From Rebecca billardiae RCC1528 (lineage: Eukaryota > Haptophyta), in contig OZ251234.1 of the NCBI GenBank assembly GCA_965240325.2, positions 1,054,001 through 1,118,000 on the forward strand: a stretch of DNA of 64,000 nucleotides, in the 5' to 3' direction. A program made the translations under genes and the position numbers. Below are positions 59,598 through 64,000 of this stretch, one piece after another. Under the pieces are notes generated by a model. That model ran no database searches. It saw only the letters and a program-made list of their open reading frames with translations, and was not told the DNA's origin. Numbering within the stretch: the stretch's first letter is position 1; each line of letters opens with the position of its first letter.

Positions 59598-61851
59598 ATG
59601 CGAGGCCGCCTACTCATCGCCGCATGTGTCGTCGGGGCCATCGCGTTCTACGGCATGACGGCCGTGTGGCATCTGCTGCACGTCGACCAGCGCAGTTTTC
59701 CACGGGTCGCGTCGCCTGAGCGCGTGCGCGCGCGCGCGAGGCCTGTGGCTGCTGCGGCTGCGGAGATCTCGCCCGCGAGCACGGGCGCCCAGCCTAGCAC
59801 TCTCGACTGGCGCGAGGCGCTGAGACGCAGCCGCGCGGCCCGCTGCGCAAGCGCCACTGCGGGGCCCGTGCCCGGCTGCGAGCGATTGAGCGCGAGCGGT
59901 GCAAAGCCCAAGCTCACGCGCGCGCTCGTCGAGGCGCACGCGGACGAGTCGCGCACGATCTTCGTGGCGTTCACGAACTACGACTACATGGACTTCGCGC
60001 GCTCGTGGGTCTCCAACCTCGTGCGCGAGGGCGTCACCTCCCTCCTCGTCGGCGCGATGGACGAGGCGGCGCTGCTTGCGCTGGACGGGCTTGATGCGCC
60101 GTGTTTCATGATGAGCACGCCCGACGCGCTGGTCGGGCGGACCGACCTGCAGGGCAGCTCGCAGGGCCAGACGGAGTACCTCAAGCTCGGCTCGTTCAAG
60201 ACCGCCCTCGTCGCGCAGATCATCGGCTACGGCGTCGACGTCGTGCTCTCAGACACGGACAACATCATCATGCGAGACCCTCGGCCGTTTTTTGCGCGCT
60301 TCCCGCGCGCCGACGTGCTCTCGACGGCGGACCTGCTCGCGACCACGTCGACGGACGGCGGACTCGAGCGGCGCGTGCCGGAGGGCACGGCGCTCAACGT
60401 CGGGCTCATGCTGCTCCGCACCACCTCCGCGCCGCTCCTCCTCGAGTGGGCGGAGCACATGGCGAAGCACCCGATGCACTGGGACCAGGCGCGTGCACTG
60501 CCAGCGCGCGCCGCGCGCCTCGCGCAGCAGCCGCCACCGCCCCGTGCGCGGCGAGGCGAGGCGCTCGCAGCGAGCGCGCGCGCGCGTGCCCGTCGCGCGC
60601 CCGCGCGCTGCTCGCCCACACCACCCCGCGGGCCACGCGCGCGGCGCGCCTCAGGCGATCTTCAACGACTTTGTGAAGCGCGGCTGGGCCCCCTTGGGCA
60701 AGGGGCGTGAGCAGACGAGGGACAATGGACAGCTCGTGCGCTGCTACGGTGGGACGCTGTGGTGCGGCGTGCTCCCGGTGTCGCTCTTCTGCGGCGGGCA
60801 CCACTTCCACGCCGAGCACCTGCCGCACAAGCTCGGCCTCCGGCCGTACGCGCTGCACACCACCTTCATCAACTCCGGCACGCAGGGCAAGCGGCACCGT
60901 TTGCGCGAGGCCATGGTTTTCGAGGACCCGCCGGAGTACTACGACCCGCCGCAGGGGGTGCTCAGCTTCGCGATCGACGTGCCGTCCTCGCTGTACACGC
61001 CGCGCCGCTTCTCGCTCACGCAGCCCAGCGGCAAGCCGCAGTTCACCCTCGAGGAGCACTTCGCCCTCATCAACCACCAGCTCGCGCAGATCCGAGACGC
61101 GCTCGCGCTCGCCAACGCGACTGGCCGGCTGCTCGTGCTGCCGCCGCTCGTGTGCGGGCTCGACCGTTACTTCTACAGGCACGACGGTGTGTCGCCGGGC
61201 TCGGCGGTGCACCTGCCGCTGTGGGACTGCCCGGCGGACATGGTCCTCGCGCTCCAGCTCGGCATCAAGACGCCAGAGCGATGGCTGCGGGAGGCGCCGT
61301 TCCTGAGCAACCCGCGCACGCCGCCGAGCATCGCCGACCCTGCGCGCGGCGCGGAGCTCTCGCTCGAGCCCGCCGTGCTCGGCGTGGCGCCAGAGGGCGA
61401 CCGGGGCCTGAGGCACTCCGCCGCACTGCGCGACGCGGTGCTCGGCGCGCTGCGCGCGCCCGCCGTCGCGTCGGCGCGCGCGGTGCGACTGGTTGGCCGG
61501 CTGCCTGATGCGCAGGCGTGGATGGGTGAAAGTGAGTACCTGGCCTTCGAGGCGTTCGTCAGGCCCTGGGGCGACTTTTGGTGCTGCGGGCCGCTCGAGG
61601 GCTCGATGCCGCCGGACCAGCTCAAGCGCGTGAACGCCAACCACGAGCTCGGGCTCAAGACCAAGACCCACATCTATTACGACATGTTCTGGGACAAGGT
61701 GCCACACACGGACAGGCTCGGGCGCACGTGGAGGAGCAAGTGGCGCCCCATATACGGCGAGAAGTGGAACGTCACCGACGCCATGACCGACCCGTGGCGC
61801 TCGATGGTCGTGTTCGGCGTCGACCCGCGCGAGGCCAGCGCCAGGCACTGA
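59598..61851 (+). CDS. Type II membrane glycosyltransferase, XEG113/arabinosyltransferase-like
   Basis: Two exons: 59598-60488 and 60655-61851 with a GC-AG intron of 166 bp (GACCAG|GCGCGT to CTCAG|GCGATC), 695 aa. The anchor is LLIAACVVGAIAFYGMTAVW at residues 5-24. The nucleotide-diphospho-sugar transferase region has FVAFTNYDYMDFARSWVSNL, FKTALVAQIIGYGVDVVLSD and TDNIIMRDPRPFFARFP, with the DxD-type metal site, and GTALNVGLMLLRTT. After the splice come MHWDQ|AIFNDFVKRGW, LPHKLGLRPYALHTTFINSG and LLVLPPLVCGLDRYFY plus a Cys/Pro-Ala-Asp block (LWDCPADMVLAL). This architecture resembles GT77 hydroxyproline-O-arabinosyltransferases such as plant XEG113; the sugar and acceptor are not proved here. 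The Golgi lumen is the likely location. An upstream Met at 59538 is possible. Confidence 0.82.
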
Positions 61852-62293
61852 TCGGGCCAGGCTCGCGTCCGTCCTGCGGCGCTTCTTGCTCGCCGTCTCA
61901 GCCCCGATGATTGTATCCGCCACACACGTGACACACGCCATCGGCATCATGACGGGCCGTTTACATCTAGCTAGCTATGCCGGGGCAGACCGTCCGGGAA
62001 GGGCGTCCGAGGCGACTCATCCGTCAGGCGGACTCTGATCGACATTCTCATGATGCTGCTGCGACGACTACAGTAGTTTTACTATATACGATCATCTCTC
62101 ATCTCCCGATCTGCTCAAAGAGATTCTCTCGCGGCGATCTCTCTTACTCTCGATCTCACCAGGCTGACCAGCAGCAGCCAATAAGAAATATGATGGCGAT
62201 GCATATATCATCGCATGCTGACGATGTATGCCAATAATATGCGCTAAGCGCCTCAGACGCGAGTGTTCGTCCAGCCGCGCAGGGCTCGGTCAG
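61852..62293. other. Intergenic region
   Basis: Convergent with the histidine kinase gene. No gene seen. Confidence 0.6.
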
Positions 62294-64000
62294 TCAGTCG
62301 GTGCTGTGCCGGCGCACACGCAGCAGCGGATGCAACCACGCCTCCGTGCTCGCAGTGCACCCGCCGCTGCTGCGAGTGCTGACGCCGGCGTCGGCATCTG
62401 CTTTGGCGGACGTGGACGCGGGCATCAATGACCACAACCACGCCGCTGTGCTCGCGTTGCACGACGAGGAATGGGAACTGCGTGCGCCCGATAGCTCGCT
62501 ACCCGCGTCGCTGCCACTGCGGCTGCCGACATCGGCGGCGGGTGGCGCGCCACACGCGTCGCAATTCTGGCTGGGTCGGCGCGGGCTGGCCGGGCCCAGC
62601 GCGAACCGCTCCAGCATGTCGCCGATCGCGCTGACGCCTGCCCTGTCCTTGTCGTGGCACGCGTTCAGGCCGGCCGCCTCGAACGCGTTGCGCTCCGGGC
62701 AGCCTATCGGGTCGCCAGTCATGCCCACAATCACGCCGGTGAAGCCGCGATCGCGCAGCGCGCGCGCCGCCTCCTCGCCCGTCATTCTCGGCATCTGGTT
62801 GTCGAGCAGCACGACGGAGTATGCGCGGCCCTCCTCGGCGATCATGCGCACCGCCGCCGCGCCGTCCTCCGCCACGTCGAACGGCACGCCGAGCGGGCGG
62901 AACACGCGCAGCAGCATCGTGCGCCGCAGCATGGCGTCGTCCTCGACGTGAAGCACGCGGAAGTCAGCCGGCCAGGCGAGCGGCGAGGGCGTGCGCTTGC
63001 GCCGCGGCGGCGAGGGCTCGGCGGAGGCGGGGTCTGCCGCACACGGCTGCTCCGCGACGGGCGGCGGCACGCTGCCCTCGGGCGCGCGCGCCAGCGCGAG
63101 ATGCAGCCTGAACGCGGTGCCGCGCCCGGGCCCGTCCGAGCAGATCTCGAGCCTCGAGCCCTGGCCGTGCAGCTCGACCAGCTGCCGCACGATGCTCAGG
63201 CCGAGCCCGGTGCCGCCGCTGCCCTGCAGCTGGCCGCGGCCGACCTGCGTGAACGCCTCGCCGCTGTTGATGTCGCGGAGCTCGGCCTGCGAGAGTCCGC
63301 AGCCCGAGTCTGTCACCTCGACCACGAGCGCGTCCACGAGCGCGACCGTGGGCGTGACCGCGCCCGGCGGTCCCGCCGGGCCGTCGCCGGTCGCTGCGTG
63401 TGTCACGTCGGCGCGCAGCGTCACGCTGCCGCCCAGCTCGGTGAACTTGATCGCGTTGGAGATGCCGTTGTTAAGGCACTGCTGCAGCCGACGCGCGTCG
63501 CCGGTGTACGCCGTGTGCACGAGCGAGTCCGGCAGCGGCCGCGCGCGCAGCCGCACGCCCTTGGCCTTGGCCAGCCCGCCGAACGACGCGAGCGCCGCGT
63601 CGAGCAGCTGGCCGAAAAAGAAGGGCGCGGGCACGAGGACCAACCGGCCCGACTCGATGCGCTCGAAGTCGAGCATGTCCGAGACGATGTTCTGCATGAG
63701 CTCGGAGCACGTCGTGAGCGAGCGGAGGCTCCCAACGACCTCGGGCTCGGAGAGGCAGGTGGACGGCGGCGCCTCGGCGAGCACAGCGGCGAGGTTGGCC
63801 ACGGAGAGCAGCGGGCTGCGCAGGTCGTGCATCACCATCCGAATCAGCCGGCTCCGCGCCGCCTTGGCCGCCTCGCGCTCCGCCTCGTCGCGGACGCGCA
63901 GCTGCCGCTCGTACGCGCCGTGCTCGACGGAGCGGTAGAAGTGGTACGCGCCGCGGTGCACGCGCGAGATCTGCGCGTTCGTCACGATCAGCACGACGAC
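62294..64000 (-). CDS. Hybrid histidine kinase, 3' part
   Basis: The frame is open to the end of the window, so the N-terminus is missing; about 568 residues are visible. The first visible residues (VVVLIVTNAQ) may end a membrane helix. The dimerisation helix has RLIRMVMHDLRSPLLSVANL, with the phospho-accepting His in HDLRSP. The ATPase part follows: NGISNAIKFTELGG (N box), EVTDSGCGLSQAEL (G1) and GTGLGLSIVRQL (G2). The receiver begins FRVLHVEDDAMLRRTMLLRV and holds the phospho-acceptor Asp in VVLLDNQMPRMTGEEA and a Lys in HDKDRAG. Single-polypeptide phosphorelay sensors of this type act in light, osmotic or hormone sensing; the input domain is outside the window. The tail (AKADADAGVSTRSSGGCTAS) is low complexity. 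Confidence 0.88.
   Translation of the reverse strand, partial: VVVLIVTNAQISRVHRGAYHFYRSVEHGAYERQLRVRDEAEREAAKAARSRLIRMVMHDLRSPLLSVANLAAVLAEAPPSTCLSEPEVVGSLRSLTTCSELMQNIVSDMLDFERIESGRLVLVPAPFFFGQLLDAALASFGGLAKAKGVRLRARPLPDSLVHTAYTGDARRLQQCLNNGISNAIKFTELGGSVTLRADVTHAATGDGPAGPPGAVTPTVALVDALVVEVTDSGCGLSQAELRDINSGEAFTQVGRGQLQGSGGTGLGLSIVRQLVELHGQGSRLEICSDGPGRGTAFRLHLALARAPEGSVPPPVAEQPCAADPASAEPSPPRRKRTPSPLAWPADFRVLHVEDDAMLRRTMLLRVFRPLGVPFDVAEDGAAAVRMIAEEGRAYSVVLLDNQMPRMTGEEAARALRDRGFTGVIVGMTGDPIGCPERNAFEAAGLNACHDKDRAGVSAIGDMLERFALGPASPRRPSQNCDACGAPPAADVGSRSGSDAGSELSGARSSHSSSCNASTAAWLWSLMPASTSAKADADAGVSTRSSGGCTASTEAWLHPLLRVRRHSTD

Overview
This is nuclear DNA of a GC-rich, plastid-bearing, flagellate microalga. 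A haptophyte is my best guess; another red-lineage alga with a complex plastid is possible. The window holds a nuclear SecA with a signal-peptide leader ending in the AFAP motif typical of secondary red plastids, and a predicted thylakoid-lumen protein with a twin-arginine signal. It also holds a type II (plant-type) DAHP synthase, delta-tubulin and a tubulin-tyrosine-ligase-like enzyme. Introns are short (about 100-210 nt) and GC-rich, and several use a GC donor. There are long TA, TG and GA microsatellites and one 100-N assembly gap at 55289-55388.

Layout. 1-678: 3' end of a TruB-type pseudouridine synthase. 1949-3233: copy A of a dispersed repeat family. 3334-6556: hydroxylysine-kinase-like gene divergent from a TMEM41/SNARE-associated membrane protein whose promoter and 5' exon are tandemly duplicated. 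6927-8434: DAHP synthase. 9372-12161: an uncharacterised tail-anchored protein, a SNAPIN homologue and TRAPPC2. 12.2-13.0 kb: a frame-disrupted coding remnant. 14.3-15.9 kb: repeat copy B. 16180-18633: a secreted or membrane glycoprotein with duplicated Cys-rich domains. 19.0-24.9 kb: repeat ends and gene-poor DNA. 25.4-27.3 kb: divergent Cys-cluster protein and lumenal protein. 29.2-30.1 kb: Pro-rich zinc-ribbon protein. 31.2-33.5 kb: LRR protein. 34.0-36.4 kb: repeat copy C, inverted relative to A and carrying a TA-flanked 796-bp transposon. 39.2-40.9 kb: SUMO and a sulfotransferase. 41.3-44.8 kb: plastid SecA. 45.1-48.0 kb: neuferricin-like cytochrome b5 protein and a membrane-anchored papain-family protease. 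48.9-55.0 kb: TTLL and an ankyrin-like/CHAT-like protease candidate. 55.6-59.3 kb: delta-tubulin and acyl-CoA oxidase. 59.6-61.9 kb: an arabinosyltransferase-like glycosyltransferase. 62.3-64.0 kb: 3' part of a hybrid histidine kinase.

The genes do not form a pathway. The recurring arrangement is head-to-head pairs with spacers of about 60-220 bp: kinase/TMEM41, Cys-cluster/lumenal protein, SUMO/sulfotransferase, neuferricin/protease, TTLL/CHAT-like and delta-tubulin/acyl-CoA oxidase. These probably share bidirectional promoters. Delta-tubulin and TTLL fit a flagellate cell. SNAPIN, TRAPPC2 and TMEM41 are endomembrane and trafficking genes.

The most notable items are: the CHAT-like cysteine protease candidate fused to ankyrin-like repeats and a 123-bp minisatellite; a repeat family with conserved ends, variable interiors and a terminal palindrome next to AT repeats; a TA-flanked element with its empty site preserved in a sister repeat; and a recent tandem duplication that made a truncated chimeric gene. 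No window-wide prokaryote-like cluster, CRISPR array, rRNA or credible tRNA was seen.
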